64,000 nucleotides of DNA from Palsa-1439 sp050015495 (GCA_050015495.1 JBEKBH010000015.1:30089-94088), one strand, 5' to 3'; shown: positions 1 through 9,271, counted from the first letter of the stretch. The notes: generated from the letters alone by a model not told the origin. Program-made: numbers and translations.

Positions 1-1
1 G

Positions 2-658
2 GCCAACGCGTTTCTCAAGACGCTCGAAGAGCCGCCCGCCCAGACCGTGATCCTCCTGTTGACCGCCGACCCGCAGCGTCTGCTGCCGACAATTCTGTCG
101 CGGTGCCTGAAAATATCTTTCGGCCCGATCGCGGCGGGCGCCGTGTCTTCCTCCGTCGCGAAATTATTGCCGCTGCTGGCGGAGTTTTCCGCCACCACCG
201 GGGAGCGAATTTCCCACAGTTACCAGTTGCTGTCGGAATTGACGGCCCTCCTCCAGGAAATTCGCAACGAGACGCGCGCCCGCGTGGAAGCGGAACTCGA
301 TCTCGACCGTTACGAGGAATTGGAGCCCCGGGTGCGGGAGCGCCTCGAAGAACAGCGGGACGCGCGGGTCGAGGGGGAATACCGGGCGGCACGCGAGCAG
401 GTGCTCGAAGAAATGTACAGTTGGTTTGGCGACCTGCTGCTGTGCGCCGAGGGAGCCGACGATCAATTGTTGGCCCATCCCGACCAGGCGACGACCACCC
501 GGCGAATCGCGGACGGATTGACGAGTCCACAGGCCTGCCGTAACCTCGAGGCCATCGAGCAAATCCGTGACGCGCTGTCGCGCAACATTTCGGAGACACT
601 GGCGTTCGAGGTGGGACTGCTCAAGCTGACGCCGAGAGCGGCAACGGTGACACGGTGA
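2..658 (+). CDS. holB: DNA polymerase III delta-prime-like clamp-loader subunit, 5' truncated by window edge
   Basis: The reading frame is open from base 2, so the start codon lies outside the window. The visible protein begins ANAFLKTLEEPP and continues to LLPTILSRCLK. This is the sensor region of clamp-loader AAA+ proteins, including the SRC motif that acts in trans on the ATP site. The C-terminal part (about 100 residues around WFGDLLL and ending near RNISETLAFEVGLLKL) fits the delta-prime collar domain better than the longer DnaX tail. A charged, Glu/Arg-rich stretch in the middle is probably helical. DnaX (tau/gamma) is the alternative, but the gene ends too early after the AAA+ core. 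It is followed 23 bases later by an unrelated envelope gene. Confidence 0.8.
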   Translation, partial: ANAFLKTLEEPPAQTVILLLTADPQRLLPTILSRCLKISFGPIAAGAVSSSVAKLLPLLAEFSATTGERISHSYQLLSELTALLQEIRNETRARVEAELDLDRYEELEPRVRERLEEQRDARVEGEYRAAREQVLEEMYSWFGDLLLCAEGADDQLLAHPDQATTTRRIADGLTSPQACRNLEAIEQIRDALSRNISETLAFEVGLLKLTPRAATVTR

Positions 659-681
659 TCCGACGGCGGGCGATCGATTGA

Positions 682-2481
682 ATGAAGGGGCTTGCGAACC
701 GGTTCGTGTTGGGCCTGGCGGCGGTGGCGTTTCTGGCGCCGCTGAAATTCGGCGCGCCCACCATGGTGCAGTGGGCCGTCGCGCCGCCGACCAACGCCCT
801 CGAGTGGTTCTATTTCACGTGGCCCAATGAACTCGCGATCATCCTCGTCTTCGCCGGCTTCGTCTGGCTCGTGCTCGATCGGGATCGGATGCTGGCGCGG
901 GTGGATTGGCTGTTCGTGCTGCCGCTGTTCTTCCTGTTGACCCAGTTACTCGCTGCGCCTTGGACGATCTGCCCCCAAGTGACGATGGATACGGTCATGC
1001 TCTTCGCAGCGGGCGTCTTGCTGTTCTACGTTGGCGCCTGGTATGCGCGGGATGGCGCGGCCACGGGGCGGATTTTCGGGGGGCTGGCCTTGGCGACGCT
1101 GTTCGCTTGTGTTCTGGCCATGCAACAACATTTCGGCGGCTTGGAAGAAACCCGCGCGTACGCGTCCACTCACGTGGATGCAGCGACAGCGCCCCGGGAC
1201 CTCCTGGCGCGGATGACCAGTAACCGCGTGTTTGGCCCGTTCGTTTATCCCAACGCGCTGGCGGGGTTTCTGGTCGTGGCCTTCGCCCCGGTGCTGGCGT
1301 GGATTTGGGTCCGCGCGCGCGGTTGGGATGTACGGGTGAAATGGGTCGCGTTGGTGTTTGCCGCGGGCGACATGCTGTTTTGTCTTCTGCTCACGGGTTC
1401 TCGGGGCGGGTTCGCGGCCTTCGGACTCATGACGTTGGCGGTTTTGTGGTGTCTGGTCCCGAAAGGCAGAGGCGGCGCGGCGAAAGCGATGGGTGCGCTG
1501 GTCCTGTTGCTGGGCGTGGTGGTGGCGCTCGCCCGGCATGGTGGGTTGCTCCATTTTGGGACGGAGAGCCTCGAATCGCGGACGGATTATTGGCGGGGAG
1601 CCATCCGCATTATCAGGGATCATCCCTGGATCGGCACGGGGCCGGGCACATTCGGTTCGATTTATCCCATGTACAAGACGGCGTTGACCGAGGAGGCTGC
1701 GGCCGTCCACAACAATTTCCTGCAGATGTGGTCGGATTCGGGCGTCCTGGCGTTTGTCGCGTTTGCCGCGCTGTGGGTCATGGCGGTGCGAGACTCGATT
1801 CGGCTGGCGCGGAAACGGGCGGGTGACGTGGCAGCCGCCGCCATTTGCGGGGCGTTGGTGGGCTGGACGGTGCACGGACTGGTTGATTTCGACTTGTACG
1901 CACCGGGCGTCGCGCTGCCCGTGTTTGTTCTACTTGGCACGTTGCAAGGCTTGAAGGAATTGCCCAAGACCGACTCCGTGACGCCGCGTCGAGGGGAAAA
2001 CTGGCTGGTCGCTGGAATGTGTGTGGCGCTGGTGGCCGCCATGCTCTGGATCGAATGTCGGGCACTGGCGGCGGCGTTCATGGGCGAGGAAGCCCGTCGA
2101 ATCGAGGCCATCAATCCGGTGGCGGCTCTCGGCGAAAGCCAGCGGGCGGTGGATTTGGTGCCCTGGAATTCGCGCCTTCAATCAGGCTTGGGGGATACGG
2201 CTCTCCGGGCGGGCAAAATCGAGGAAGCATTCGCCGCATACCGTCGTGCCATCGAGTGCGACCCGTACCGGGCTTCGGGCTGGTGGCAACTGGCGAGGGC
2301 GAAAATGGCCGCGCATGGCGTTGATGCGGAAGCCCTTCAGCTTCTCAGTAAGGCTGTCGAGTTGAACCCGACAAATCCTCGCTACAGCCAGGCTCTCGCC
2401 GCCGCCAAGGAAAGCGTTAGACAATCCACGGGCGCTTTGCTAGAGTCCGACCCCGCCAAGGAAACGCGATCCTCCAAATGA
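682..2481 (+). CDS. O-antigen ligase/polymerase-like membrane protein with C-terminal TPR
   Basis: 599 residues. The first about 460 residues alternate hydrophobic segments (10 or more membrane helices) with short loops. They carry the hallmarks of the Wzy_C/O-antigen ligase family: FGPFVYPNALAGFL, then LTGSRGG, and in the large periplasmic loop HNNFLQMWSDSGVLAF. From about residue 470 the protein is soluble and helical, with TPR-like repeats (AFAAYRRAIECDPYRASGWW, then LLSKAVELNPTNPRYSQAL). Such fusions occur in cell-surface polysaccharide polymerases, ligases and O-glycosyltransferases. The sequence does not show which polymer is handled. The ATG at 682 follows the previous stop closely, so co-transcription is possible. 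Confidence 0.8.
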   Translation: MKGLANRFVLGLAAVAFLAPLKFGAPTMVQWAVAPPTNALEWFYFTWPNELAIILVFAGFVWLVLDRDRMLARVDWLFVLPLFFLLTQLLAAPWTICPQVTMDTVMLFAAGVLLFYVGAWYARDGAATGRIFGGLALATLFACVLAMQQHFGGLEETRAYASTHVDAATAPRDLLARMTSNRVFGPFVYPNALAGFLVVAFAPVLAWIWVRARGWDVRVKWVALVFAAGDMLFCLLLTGSRGGFAAFGLMTLAVLWCLVPKGRGGAAKAMGALVLLLGVVVALARHGGLLHFGTESLESRTDYWRGAIRIIRDHPWIGTGPGTFGSIYPMYKTALTEEAAAVHNNFLQMWSDSGVLAFVAFAALWVMAVRDSIRLARKRAGDVAAAAICGALVGWTVHGLVDFDLYAPGVALPVFVLLGTLQGLKELPKTDSVTPRRGENWLVAGMCVALVAAMLWIECRALAAAFMGEEARRIEAINPVAALGESQRAVDLVPWNSRLQSGLGDTALRAGKIEEAFAAYRRAIECDPYRASGWWQLARAKMAAHGVDAEALQLLSKAVELNPTNPRYSQALAAAKESVRQSTGALLESDPAKETRSSK

Positions 2482-2597
2482 TAGATGCACCTTGGCGGCG
2501 GCGAAACCTGCGGCGTGCGGAGACGCGGGCTTGGCAAATGGATGGCGAGCGGATGGACGGACGCCCTTTTAAACTTCAATAGGACAAGGCCAGAACC

Positions 2598-3071
2598 ATG
2601 GAACTGGAGCAAATCAAGGCGATTATTGGGATGATGAAGGACAATGACCTTTCCGAGTTCTCGATGGAACAGGATGGGTTGAAAATCCGCATCAAGCGCG
2701 GCCCCGAAGGATTCCAACAGAGCGTGACACTGCCGCCGGCGGCGCCACCGCCGCCCGTCGCGGCCCCGGCTCCCGCGCCAGCACCCGCCCCGGCTCCTAT
2801 GGCGCCCGCAGCCGCGCCGGTCACGGCGGATGCCAAGCACATTGTATCCCCCATGGTAGGCACTTTTTACCGGGCCCCGGCACCGGACGCGCCCACGTAT
2901 GTCGAGGTCGGTCAGGAGGTCGATCCTGAAACGGTCGTCTGTATTATCGAGGCGATGAAGGTCATGAACGAGATCAAGGCCGAAGTCAAAGGAACCATCA
3001 CGGAGGTCCTCGCGGAGAACGCCAAGCCCGTGGAATTTGGCCAGAAGCTGTTTGCGGTGCGCGTTAAATAG
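2598..3071 (+). CDS. accB: Biotin carboxyl carrier protein of acetyl-CoA carboxylase
   Basis: 157 residues. It carries the biotin that shuttles carboxyl groups from biotin carboxylase to the carboxyltransferase in malonyl-CoA synthesis, the first step of fatty acid synthesis. The N-terminal 45 residues match the AccB start (MELEQIKAIIGMMKDNDLSEF). An Ala/Pro linker of about 35 residues follows, then the biotinyl domain with EAMKVMNE; Lys121 is the expected biotinylation site. Length is usual for the family. The gene is followed by accC after 44 bases, the classic accBC arrangement. The frequent upstream efp gene is absent. Confidence 0.97.
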   Translation: MELEQIKAIIGMMKDNDLSEFSMEQDGLKIRIKRGPEGFQQSVTLPPAAPPPPVAAPAPAPAPAPAPMAPAAAPVTADAKHIVSPMVGTFYRAPAPDAPTYVEVGQEVDPETVVCIIEAMKVMNEIKAEVKGTITEVLAENAKPVEFGQKLFAVRVK

Positions 3072-3115
3072 GCGGACGCCGCTCTACGGCTACCGCCCCG
3101 GAAACACAGATCGCC

Positions 3116-4522
3116 ATGTTCGACAAAATCCTGATAGCCAACCGCGGTGAAATCGCCGTGCGCATCATTCGCGCGTGCCGCGAACTGAGTATCCGGACCC
3201 TGGCGGTGTATTCCAAGGCGGATGCCGACTCGCTTCACGTTCAGTTGGCGGACGAGGCCATCTGCATCGGCGACGCCCCCAGCCAGGAAAGCTACCTCAA
3301 GATTGACCGCATTATCAGTGCCGCCGAAGTGGGCGACGTCGAGGCGATCCACCCCGGCTACGGGTTTCTCTCTGAAAACGCCCATTTCGCCGAGGTTTGC
3401 GAGAACTGCAACATCAAATTCATCGGCCCGCCCAGTTCGGCCATCCGCGCGATGGGCGACAAGGTCGCGGCCCGCGAGACCATGCGCAAAGCGGGCGTGC
3501 CCGTGGTGCCCGGCAGCGACGGTCCGGTCGAGAACGAGCAGGACGCTCTCAAGATCGCCCGAAAAATCGGTTACCCCGTGATCGTCAAGGCCGCCGGCGG
3601 CGGCGGCGGACGCGGGATGCGAGTGGCACACAACGATCCCAGCCTCGTCAAGGGCTACCACACGGCCCGGTCGGAAGCGGAACGCGCGTTTTCCAATTCC
3701 GTCGTCTATCTCGAACGATACATCGATAGCCCCCGCCACATCGAATTCCAGATTATGGCCGACCGCAAAGGCAAGACGCTACATCTCGGCGAACGCGACT
3801 GCAGTTTGCAGCGTCGCCATCAGAAACTTCTCGAAGAATCGCCTTCGCCGGCCTTCACCAACGACATCCGCAAGAAAATGGGCAAAGCGGCGATCAAGGC
3901 GGCGGAAGCGGTCCGGTATGTCAACGCCGGGACTGTCGAATTCCTGCTCGATGCCACCGGCCAGTTCTTCTTCATTGAGATGAATACCCGAATCCAGGTC
4001 GAACATCCCGTCACCGAGGAGGTCACGGGGATTGACATCGTGAAGGAGCAGATCCGCATCGCCGCCGGTGAAGATCTCGGGTACGACCAAAAGGACATTC
4101 AATTTCAAAAGCACGCCATCGAATGTCGGATCAACGCCGAGGACCCGTTCAACAACTTCCAGCCCTGCCCCGGCCGCATTGAGTTCCTGCATCTTCCCGG
4201 CGGGCACGGCGTCCGCGTGGACACCCACGTCTATGGCGGCTATGTTATCCCGCCGCATTACGACTCGATGATTGCCAAACTGATATGCTATGGTACGGAT
4301 CGTCGCGTGGCGCTGGATCGCATGGCCCGCGCGTTGGATGAGCTGATCATCCGGGGGATCAAAACGACGATCCCCTTGCACAAACTGACATTGAAAGATC
4401 CGAATTTCCGTCGAGGCAGGTATTCGACGAATTTCGTGGACCGGCTTTTGGCGGCCAGCCAGCCGTTGGTGCCGCTTAAGCCGCAGGAATTGACCCCCGC
4501 ACCCGCGGGCACCCCGGAATAA
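3116..4522 (+). CDS. accC: Biotin carboxylase subunit of acetyl-CoA carboxylase
   Basis: 468 residues, slightly longer than the usual 450 or so because of a Pro-rich tail. It uses ATP and bicarbonate to carboxylate the biotin on AccB. The sequence shows the N-terminal biotin-carboxylase fold (MFDKILIANRGEIAVRIIRA), the ATP-grasp glycine-rich loop (KAAGGGGGRGMR), the catalytic region EMNTRIQVEHPVTE and the C-terminal domain with NAEDP. It forms an operon with accB just upstream. Pyruvate carboxylase or propionyl-CoA carboxylase subunits share this domain, but size and neighbour support AccC. Confidence 0.97.
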   Translation: MFDKILIANRGEIAVRIIRACRELSIRTLAVYSKADADSLHVQLADEAICIGDAPSQESYLKIDRIISAAEVGDVEAIHPGYGFLSENAHFAEVCENCNIKFIGPPSSAIRAMGDKVAARETMRKAGVPVVPGSDGPVENEQDALKIARKIGYPVIVKAAGGGGGRGMRVAHNDPSLVKGYHTARSEAERAFSNSVVYLERYIDSPRHIEFQIMADRKGKTLHLGERDCSLQRRHQKLLEESPSPAFTNDIRKKMGKAAIKAAEAVRYVNAGTVEFLLDATGQFFFIEMNTRIQVEHPVTEEVTGIDIVKEQIRIAAGEDLGYDQKDIQFQKHAIECRINAEDPFNNFQPCPGRIEFLHLPGGHGVRVDTHVYGGYVIPPHYDSMIAKLICYGTDRRVALDRMARALDELIIRGIKTTIPLHKLTLKDPNFRRGRYSTNFVDRLLAASQPLVPLKPQELTPAPAGTPE

Positions 4523-4552
4523 ACATAATCGAGGGAGTTTAACGGTAACGAG

Positions 4553-5614
4553 ATGAAGAAGATTGCGACACTGACCGGCGGCGGCGACTGCCCCGGGTTG
4601 AACGCGGTAATTCGGGCGGTAACACGCAAAGCGTTGCTCGAAGGCTACGAGGTGTTCGGTTTCCGAAATGGCTGGGCCGGCGTCCTCAAAGGCGATTATT
4701 TCCCGCTCACGCGCGAGCGCGTCTCGGGCATCCTCCATCTGGGCGGCACGATCCTCGGCACGTCGCGCACCAATCCGACCGACGAGCAGTTGGATACGCT
4801 CGTCAAGCACATCAAGAGCATGGAACTGACGGCCCTTATCGCGATCGGCGGCGATGATACGCTGAGCGTCGCGTCCCGCCTTCACAAACGCGGCATACCG
4901 GTGATCGGCGTCCCGAAGACCATCGACAACGACATCGATGGCACCGACCAGACGTTCGGTTTCGACACGGCGATCAACATCGCCACGGAGGCCATCGACC
5001 GCCTGCATAGCACGGCGGAATCCCACAGCCGCGTGCTGGTGGTGGAGTTGATGGGACGCCAGGCGGGCTGGATCGCGCTTGAGGCCGGCATGGCGGGCGG
5101 CGCGGATCTGATATTGCTGCCCGAATTCTCGCTGTCGCTGGCTGAAATTTGCGGGATCATCAAACGCCGCCAGGCGGGTGGGAAGAGTTTTTCCATTGTC
5201 GCGGTCGCCGAAGGTTTCAAACTCGAGGGCGCGGAAGTTCTCTCGAGCAAGACACTCGATGCGTTCGGCCACGTGCGTCTCGGCGGCATCGGCGAAACGC
5301 TGTGCAAGGAGATTGAGAAAATTACCGGGATCGAGAGCCGCGGGGTGGTGCTGGGCCATATCCAGCGCGGAGGCACCCCCAGCGCCTACGACCGCGTGCT
5401 CGGAACGCGGTACGGCGTGAAGGCCGTCGAACTCGCCATGAACGGCGAATTTGGGAAAATGGTCGCGTTGCGCGGCCCCGACGTCATCGGCATCACCATT
5501 GACTCGGTCATCGTCGAGGTCACCGACAAGAAGACCGGCCAGCCGAAGCTGCGCGTGCGCAACCGCCGCGTGCCGAAGGAACTCTACGACGTCGCAAAGG
5601 TCTTTTTCGGTTGA
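4553..5614 (+). CDS. pfp: 6-phosphofructokinase, probably pyrophosphate-dependent
   Basis: 353 residues of the PfkA family; it phosphorylates fructose 6-phosphate in glycolysis. The phosphoryl-donor site reads GGDDTL (residues 99-104) and PKTIDND (121-127). ATP enzymes of the E. coli type have Gly at the second position of each motif (GGDGS, PGTIDND). Here Asp102 and Lys122 occupy these places, the established signature of pyrophosphate-dependent enzymes, so PPi is the likely donor and the step may be reversible. The catalytic Asp (Asp125) is present, as is MGRQAGW for substrate binding. The next gene starts at its stop codon. Confidence 0.9.
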   Translation: MKKIATLTGGGDCPGLNAVIRAVTRKALLEGYEVFGFRNGWAGVLKGDYFPLTRERVSGILHLGGTILGTSRTNPTDEQLDTLVKHIKSMELTALIAIGGDDTLSVASRLHKRGIPVIGVPKTIDNDIDGTDQTFGFDTAINIATEAIDRLHSTAESHSRVLVVELMGRQAGWIALEAGMAGGADLILLPEFSLSLAEICGIIKRRQAGGKSFSIVAVAEGFKLEGAEVLSSKTLDAFGHVRLGGIGETLCKEIEKITGIESRGVVLGHIQRGGTPSAYDRVLGTRYGVKAVELAMNGEFGKMVALRGPDVIGITIDSVIVEVTDKKTGQPKLRVRNRRVPKELYDVAKVFFG

Positions 5615-6261
5615 TGTCCACAGCCCGACTTGCCCGGTGCCGGTTGTATGGGTTTATCGACACGATGTACATCGGGGGCCGCGACCCCGGCGAGCTCGCG
5701 CGCGATTTGGTTGCGGGCGGCGTGGATATTTTGCAGGTGCGCGCGAAGGAACGCACGCATGCTGAGCGGGTCGAGATCGGACTCCAGGTGGTTTCCGCGA
5801 CATTCCCCTACCAGGTGCCCGTGATTATCAATGACGATATCGAGGCCGCATTCGAATCGGGCGCGGACGGCGTGCATCTCGGCCAGGAGGATTGGGCGGC
5901 GATCCCGCGCGAACAGCGCGCCAGTCGCCTCGCCAATATGCGCGTGGTCGGCATCAGCACCCACTCCATCGAAGAGGCCCTGACGGCGGAACGTGACGGC
6001 GCCAGCTATATCGGGGTCGGCCCGGTTTTCCCGACGGCCACCAAACCCGCAGCCCGATCCGTCGGGACCGACTTGGTGCAGCAGGTGGCGGCCCGGGTCA
6101 AGGTCCCGTTCTTTGCCATCGGCGGGATCACGCTGGACAACATTGGCCAGGTTCTGGAGGCCGGGGCGACGCGCGTGGCGGTTGTTTCGGCGATCCTCAG
6201 GGCAGCGGATGTTACGGAAGCGTCCGCGGAATTCAAGAAACGTCTGGAGAGCGGGAAATGA
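5614..6261 (+). CDS. thiE: Thiamine-phosphate synthase
   Basis: 215 residues from the ATG that shares one base with the preceding stop; an in-frame TTG three bases earlier is less likely. The enzyme joins the pyrimidine (HMP-PP) and thiazole phosphate halves of thiamine. The TIM-barrel motifs are clear: LYGFIDT start, LQVRAKE, VPVIINDD, ADGVHLGQED, GISTHS, YIGVGPVFPTATK and FFAIGGI. TenI-like proteins share the fold, but the pyrophosphate-binding VGPVFPT loop favours ThiE. It overlaps the next gene by ATGA, so the phosphofructokinase, ThiE and PfkB kinase genes are probably one operon. Confidence 0.9.
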   Translation: MSTARLARCRLYGFIDTMYIGGRDPGELARDLVAGGVDILQVRAKERTHAERVEIGLQVVSATFPYQVPVIINDDIEAAFESGADGVHLGQEDWAAIPREQRASRLANMRVVGISTHSIEEALTAERDGASYIGVGPVFPTATKPAARSVGTDLVQQVAARVKVPFFAIGGITLDNIGQVLEAGATRVAVVSAILRAADVTEASAEFKKRLESGK

Positions 6262-7166
6262 GCCTTCTCATCACCGGTTCGGTGGCGCTGGACAGCGTGA
6301 AGACGCCGATCGAGGAACATCACGATTTGCTGGGCGGTTCGGCGAGCTACGCCTCGGTCGCCGCGAGCTTTTTTGCGCCGGTCAACATGGTCGCCATCGT
6401 CGGCACCGACTTTCCGAAAAAGTATATCGAGTTGTACCGCGCCCACGGGATCAATCTCGACGGGTTGCAGGTGGCGGATGGCCGGACGTTTCGGTGGAGC
6501 GGCGAATACGAATGGGACCTCAACAAGCGGCGGACCTTGTCGGTCTGCTTGAATGTGTTCGAAACGTTCCAGCCAACACTACCCGACGCGTACAAGGGGA
6601 CGCCCTACGTGTTCCTCGCCAACATCTCGCCGCAACTCCAGATGCACGTGCTCGCGCAGGTCGCCGGGCCGAAGTTCGTCGTGGCCGATACGATGGATCT
6701 GTGGATCGAGACGCAACGCGACGCGCTCGTCGAGTTATTGCGCCACATCGATTGTCTCGTGCTCAATGAAGGCGAGGCGCGCGAGTTTACGAAACAGACC
6801 AACCTCATCAAAGCCGGGCGGCTCATCCTGAAACAGGGCCCGAGATTCGTGGTCATCAAGAAGGGCGAACACGGTTGCCTGCTGTTCGGGAACGACCTGT
6901 TCTTCAGCGCGCCCGCTTATCCGCTCGAGGACATCCACGATCCCACCGGCGCGGGCGACTGTTTTGCCGGCGCGTTTACGGGGTATCTCGCGCGCACCAA
7001 CCGCATCGACCACAATTCGCTGCGCAACGCCGTCATTTACGGCAGCGTGATCGCCTCGTATTGCGTCGAGGATTTCAGTCTCACCCGGCTCCAGTCACTC
7101 ACCCAACCGGAAATCAAAGAGCGCTACGATCTGTTCAAGGTAATGAGCCATTTCGACATGGCGTGA
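6258..7166 (+). CDS. PfkB-family carbohydrate/nucleoside kinase
   Basis: 302 residues, ribokinase fold. The N-terminal GGSASYAS and the C-terminal DPTGAGDCFAGAF (catalytic Asp and anion hole) define a PfkB kinase. The sequence between them (VGTDFPKKYIELYRAHGINLDGLQ) fits the family, but the substrate cannot be read from sequence. The NGEGA-type motif appears as LNEGEARE. The start overlaps thiE by four bases (ATGA). Related kinases in this position are often annotated as sugar or adenosine kinases; I do not assign one. About 280 bases without a gene follow. Confidence 0.85.
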   Translation: MSLLITGSVALDSVKTPIEEHHDLLGGSASYASVAASFFAPVNMVAIVGTDFPKKYIELYRAHGINLDGLQVADGRTFRWSGEYEWDLNKRRTLSVCLNVFETFQPTLPDAYKGTPYVFLANISPQLQMHVLAQVAGPKFVVADTMDLWIETQRDALVELLRHIDCLVLNEGEAREFTKQTNLIKAGRLILKQGPRFVVIKKGEHGCLLFGNDLFFSAPAYPLEDIHDPTGAGDCFAGAFTGYLARTNRIDHNSLRNAVIYGSVIASYCVEDFSLTRLQSLTQPEIKERYDLFKVMSHFDMA

Positions 7167-7444
7167 TCGCGTTCCCGCGAGAGGGGGGCGGCGATGGCGG
7201 GCTTGGATGGAACGCGCCGGACACGACCAAAACAGCCGTAAATGCCTGCCTTGCAAGCCACGACTTACAAGGGGCCGGTCGATGGGTGCGTAATTCGTGA
7301 TCTTGGCCGGATTCTACTTGCCGAGAACGGAGCGGTGTGATATCTATAGCGCATTGGTGGCGATGTAGAGTCTCGGTTTGGGTCACACACCCTGTGCCGA
7401 TTCACGGCGAGTAAAATAAGCGGAAAAATCGCTAGGGGTGTATC

Positions 7445-8167
7445 GTGGAGACATTTGCTTTTCAAGGGCGGGGTGGCTACCGGGGAGTTTCTCATCTTGG
7501 TTCAGGGCGATATCTTCTAATCATTTGCGCGGCGGTCGCGCTTGCCGTCGCCTACGGCCCTGTCACCCGGGCGCAAACGTTTGGGCCGTCCTACAGTTTG
7601 ACAAGCCTGACGAATGGCGGGACCATTCTGGTTGGCGACAAGCTCTTTTCTAATTTCTTCACCGCTGGCGATCCGTTCGCCAATAATATCACCGTGACGG
7701 CACTTATATCGGACGGCAACTTTGGCCTTCAGTTCGGCGGTGGATTTGCGGCCAATAACAATGAGATGGATTTTCGGATTGGTTATATGGTCAACGTAAC
7801 GAACTCGAACAATCTGATTTCCGGGGCGGATCTGTCCTTCAATGGAGTGACGCTGGGCAGTGGTTCAGCTCTGGCCGAAGTCACTGAGGATGTGGACACC
7901 AACATGGACGTCAATGTCCCCTACGGACAGATGTCCGTCTTCGTCACCCCAGCATCGCAAGTGTTGTCAACGAATATGCCGATTAACCCGCCTCAGGCAT
8001 ATCTGAATCTCGAGAAAGACGTGCTCGTTGACTCGTTTACCATAACGGCTTTTTCGACCATTTCGACGATCAATCAGGACTACATGCAGATCCCCGAGCC
8101 GAGCACGATCGCTTTGGCGGCCGCAGGACTCACCGGGCTTCTTCTACTCCGCCGCCGCGAGCATTGA
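7445..8167 (+). CDS. PEP-CTERM sorted exported protein
   Basis: 240 residues from a GTG preceded by AGGGG at a good distance. A late N-terminal hydrophobic segment (about residues 25-42, YLLIICAAVALAVAY) ends in an A-x-A-like site before QTFGPSYSL. The central domain is Asn/Gly/Thr-rich, beta-like and without known catalytic motifs. The C-terminus has the PEP-CTERM sorting signal: IPEPST, a hydrophobic helix (ALAAAGLTGLLLL) and a basic tail RRRE. Such proteins are recognised by exosortase and shown at the surface or in the polysaccharide matrix. No exosortase gene lies in this window. Specific function unknown. Confidence 0.85.
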   Translation: METFAFQGRGGYRGVSHLGSGRYLLIICAAVALAVAYGPVTRAQTFGPSYSLTSLTNGGTILVGDKLFSNFFTAGDPFANNITVTALISDGNFGLQFGGGFAANNNEMDFRIGYMVNVTNSNNLISGADLSFNGVTLGSGSALAEVTEDVDTNMDVNVPYGQMSVFVTPASQVLSTNMPINPPQAYLNLEKDVLVDSFTITAFSTISTINQDYMQIPEPSTIALAAAGLTGLLLLRRREH

Positions 8168-8248
8168 CACGACCATTTGGGTCAATAGTCGTCGGTCCCG
8201 GAGCAATTCAACCTCCAGGCGGTCTGCTTCCGTCGAATCAATCGACGT

Positions 8249-8476
8249 TCAGAAGCCGGCGCGCTCAATTTCGCTTTCGCCGAAGAGGATGTCTTTGGCC
8301 TGATCGTATTCGCCTTCGGGGATGACGACGCGGGTGTCGCGGGCGAGGTCGTCGAGGTTCGGCGTGGCGGCCTTCTCTTCCATGGCGGGATGGAGCCCCC
8401 ACTTCTCCAGGATCAGCACGACCATCTCGGACTTGATCGCCTGGCCCTCAAAGATGGTCTTCAGGCTCATCGCCAT
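8249..8476 (-). CDS. Small DUF2007-like protein
   Basis: 75 residues. The start region (LKTIFEGQAIKSEMVVLILEKWGLHP) and the end (VVIPEGEYDQAKDILFG) resemble the alpha-beta fold of DUF2007 'putative signal transducing' proteins, where a residue pair such as VPEEDAERA is common. It overlaps the end of the DUF2017 gene by 29 bases (23 if the second Met is used), so it is translated from the same transcript as clpS. Role unknown; the match is by eye. Confidence 0.55.
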   Translation of the reverse strand: MAMSLKTIFEGQAIKSEMVVLILEKWGLHPAMEEKAATPNLDDLARDTRVVIPEGEYDQAKDILFGESEIERAGF

Positions 8477-8966
8477 CGTCCAGTTCCACGAACAGGTGCA
8501 GGAGGTAGCCCAGCAGGTGAATGCGCAATGCCGCCATGTGCTTAGCGCTTTGCGGGTCGAAATCCGTTCGATTCATGTCCACTTCGTCGATCTTGTGAAC
8601 TTCCCCGAGGATCAACCGCGCTTGGTTGAGGGCGTTCATCCACGCCGCCACGTGCTCGACGGGAAACGCCACCTGCCAGGCATCGCCGTTTTTCTTGTCC
8701 GCCGTCAACGCGGTCAGGTCCCGCGCCACGGTTTCACCGGCGGAGACGAACAAATGGCGCAGTTCCGGCCGGGTCATTTGATGCCATTCCCGGTTGATCT
8801 TGTCGTTGCCGTTGGTCGGATTGGGGTAGAGCCGGGCGCGCGCGTCGGGCGAATCACGGAGTTCGAGGATTTCGGGCAGCTCGCGCAGCATGGCCACCAG
8901 GACGGATGGGATGCCGCTGATCAGGATCCGCTTTTCATCGAGCGGTTGGACGGTCAGGTCGATCAC
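8448..8966 (-). CDS. DUF2017-family protein next to ClpS
   Basis: 172 residues from a GTG that overlaps the clpS stop (GTGA). A longer open frame runs upstream, but its first half is clpS and the tRNA read in the wrong frame. The protein is helical: VIDLTVQPLDEKRILISGIPSVLVAMLRELPEIL at the start and a C-terminal helix LLGYLLHLFVELDD. DUF2017 proteins regularly follow clpS, notably in actinobacteria, and this pairing is the main support. A role in N-degron or Clp protease control is inferred from context only. Confidence 0.75.
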   Translation of the reverse strand: MIDLTVQPLDEKRILISGIPSVLVAMLRELPEILELRDSPDARARLYPNPTNGNDKINREWHQMTRPELRHLFVSAGETVARDLTALTADKKNGDAWQVAFPVEHVAAWMNALNQARLILGEVHKIDEVDMNRTDFDPQSAKHMAALRIHLLGYLLHLFVELDDGDEPEDHL

Positions 8967-9271
8967 GCCGCTGATTTTTCCATGGTGGCCAGCAATTGAT
9001 AGCTGTGAAGTTGGTGGACGTAATGCTCGGCCCGTTCGCGGCCGCCCGACCACACCAGCGACCGGCCCTGGTTGTGCACTTCCATCATCAACGTTTCCGC
9101 CCGGGGCCGCGGATATCCGAACACCCGCATGAACACCATCGTCACGTAGCTCATCAGGTTGATCGGGTCGTTGTGGACGATCACGTTCCACGGTGAGGAC
9201 AGTTCGTCTTTCGCCTCGGTCTCCCCGATGATGATGACGCCCGGTTGCCCCGTTTCGGTCGGTGGTGCCAT
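8963..9271 (-). CDS. clpS: ClpS, ATP-dependent Clp protease adaptor
   Basis: 102 residues from the ATG at 9271. ClpS binds proteins with destabilising N-terminal residues and passes them to ClpA/ClpC. The core signature PWNVIVHNDPINLMSYVTMVFMRVFG includes the Asn-Asp-Pro that shapes the substrate pocket; it is followed by the family's AETLMMEVHNQGRSLVWSGGRERAEHYVHQL. The N-terminal 30 residues are unstructured, as usual. No clp protease gene is adjacent. The stop overlaps the next gene's GTG start. Confidence 0.95.
   Translation of the reverse strand: MAPPTETGQPGVIIIGETEAKDELSSPWNVIVHNDPINLMSYVTMVFMRVFGYPRPRAETLMMEVHNQGRSLVWSGGRERAEHYVHQLHSYQLLATMEKSAA

Noticed and set aside
3779..5359. 526-residue minus-strand open frame
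   Set aside because: It lies antisense to accC and the phosphofructokinase gene, spans their intergenic gap and has the His/Arg/Asp-rich composition of a shadow frame.
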